64,000 nt of DNA, taken from NCBI GenBank assembly GCA_902792905.1, contig CADBBH010000003.1:186001-250000 (forward strand), in the 5' to 3' direction. The notes beneath the pieces were generated by a model. That model worked only from the letters and a program-made list of their open reading frames with translations, was not told where the DNA came from and ran no database searches. Of the stretch, positions 63,103-64,000 are shown piece by piece. Each line of letters starts with the position of its first letter. Position 1 is the stretch's first letter. This DNA comes from Oscillospiraceae bacterium. GTDB lineage: Bacteria > Bacillota > Clostridia > Oscillospirales > Acutalibacteraceae. The translations under genes were made by a program, and so were the position numbers.

Positions 63103-64000
63103 AAGTTAATCTCTGCGGAATTGAACTCGATAACCCCGTCATTCCCGCTTCGGGAACATTCGGCTTCGGTTATGAATTCGCCGAGCTTTATGATATAAAT
63201 ATTCTCGGCACGTTTTCGTTCAAGGGAACCACAAAGGATGCCCGCTTCGGGAATCCGACACCGCGAATCGCGGAATGCACCTCGGGAATGATAAACGCGG
63301 TCGGTTTGCAGAATCCGGGCGTTGATAAGGTCATCAGCGAGGAACTGCCGAAGCTGAAGGCGGTTTTCAATAAAAAGGTGATGGCGAATGTCAGCGGCTT
63401 CTCGGTCGAAGACTACGCTTACACCTGCGAAAAGCTCGATAAAGAGGAGCAGGTCGGCTGGCTTGAGGTCAATGTCAGCTGCCCGAATGTTCACGGGGGC
63501 GGTATGAGTTTCGGCACAAATCCCGAAAGTGCCGCCGAGGTGACGAGGGCGGTTAAGGCAGTCACGAAAAAGCCCGTTTTCATCAAGCTCTCTCCCAATG
63601 TTACCGATATAGTCGCGATAGCGAAAGCCTGCGAGCAGGCGGGAGCGGACGGCATCAGTCTGATTAACACCCTGCTCGGAATGAGAATAGATCTGAAAAC
63701 AAAGCGTCCCGTAATTGCGAATAAAATGGGCGGCTTCTCCGGCCCCGCGATTTTCCCCGTGGCTTTGAGAATGGTGTATCAGGTCGCTTCGAATGTGAAT
63801 ATTCCCGTAATCGGTATAGGCGGAGTTTCAAGCGCAGAGGATGTGATTGAAATGATGCTCGCCGGCGCTACGGCGGTGCAGGTGGGCGCTGCGAATCTCG
63901 TCAATCCCTTCGCCTGCAAGGAAATAATCGAAAATCTGCCCGCCGCAATGGATAAATACAGAATCGAAAATCTTAAAGATATAATCGGAGGTGCGCTCAA
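63090..64000 (+). CDS. pyrD: dihydroorotate dehydrogenase B catalytic subunit, cut by window edge
   Basis: The first 303 residues are in the window; the frame is open to the last base, so almost all of a protein of about 305 residues is visible. FMN barrel with N-P-V-I-P-A-S-G-T near 15, catalytic Cys in N-V-S-C-P-N-V near 129, and the G-I-G-G-V phosphate-binding segment near 245. It is the PyrDB type, used with PyrK. Confidence 0.94.
   Translation, partial: MERLKVNLCGIELDNPVIPASGTFGFGYEFAELYDINILGTFSFKGTTKDARFGNPTPRIAECTSGMINAVGLQNPGVDKVISEELPKLKAVFNKKVMANVSGFSVEDYAYTCEKLDKEEQVGWLEVNVSCPNVHGGGMSFGTNPESAAEVTRAVKAVTKKPVFIKLSPNVTDIVAIAKACEQAGADGISLINTLLGMRIDLKTKRPVIANKMGGFSGPAIFPVALRMVYQVASNVNIPVIGIGGVSSAEDVIEMMLAGATAVQVGAANLVNPFACKEIIENLPAAMDKYRIENLKDIIGGAL

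Noticed and set aside
63090-64000. pyrD as a truncated pseudogene
   Set aside because: The frame is intact to the last base and only the window ends; all key motifs are present.
1-64000. CRISPR arrays, prophage, transposase, rRNA and tRNA genes
   Set aside because: No regularly spaced repeats, phage or transposase proteins or tRNA cloverleafs were seen on reading. Short degenerate elements could be missed without a search tool.

Overview
The window reads as chromosome from a low-to-mid GC Gram-positive anaerobe of the class Clostridia, most like the Oscillospirales/Ruminococcus side of the gut Firmicutes. The basis is a Bacillota-type S10-spc-alpha ribosomal block with zinc-type S14 and L36, a KOW-domain protein between map and infA, strong AGGAGG ribosome binding sites, TATAAT promoters, a two-subunit PyrK/PyrD dihydroorotate dehydrogenase, and several secreted or wall-type proteins. 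No tRNA, rRNA, CRISPR array, phage or transposase was seen. Family calls rest on reading motifs; no database was searched.

Layout. 1-13.5 kb is a carbohydrate and secreted-hydrolase region: a GH63-like six-hairpin glycosidase, a GH130 protein, a CE15-like esterase, a large GH39-like enzyme with two binding modules, an EEP-family phosphatase, a four-gene minus-strand unit (propeller protein, zinc-ribbon membrane protein, GPH-type sugar symporter, secreted lipase-like hydrolase) and a GH16 glucanase. 13.5-19.66 kb is a compact five-gene operon: hypB-like, fatty-acid-isomerase-like flavoprotein, second hypB-like, a 952-residue Fe-S/FAD/NAD(P)H oxidoreductase, and hypA. 20.4-35.85 kb is the ribosomal superoperon from rpsJ to rplQ, with a structured leader of about 430 nt. 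35.9-43.0 kb holds a lipoprotein, exonuclease III, secA and two surface proteins. 43.1-49.8 kb is a set of mostly minus-strand single genes (TfoX-like, hydrolase, GNAT, HTH-desulfoferrodoxin fusion, PHP phosphoesterase, condensation-like acyltransferase, RlmD-like methylase, ferredoxin-like membrane protein). 49.9-53.4 kb is a sugar or polyol oxidoreductase/isomerase operon. 53.4-57.4 kb has a PPase-like/Nudix fusion, an ECF sigma factor with a membrane propeller partner, and a wall protein. 57.5-59.0 kb is a PII-like/antiporter pair. 59.2-61.1 kb is a second lipase-like paralogue, and 61.1 kb to the end is pyrC-pyrK-pyrD.

The strongest candidate for an undescribed system is the 13.5-19.66 kb operon. 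It carries the nickel-chaperone pair HypA/HypB, with HypB twice, but no hydrogenase and no HypCDEF. It is wrapped around a flavoprotein that resembles polyunsaturated fatty acid isomerase and an electron-transfer oxidoreductase. It has its own promoter, placed so that transcription should begin at the first ATG, and its own terminator. Other items worth a look are the attenuator-like leader of rpsJ, an isolated T-box-antiterminator-shaped hairpin at 56.73-56.78 kb, an HTH regulator fused to a complete desulfoferrodoxin, and a PII-like protein translationally coupled to an antiporter that lacks a regulatory domain.
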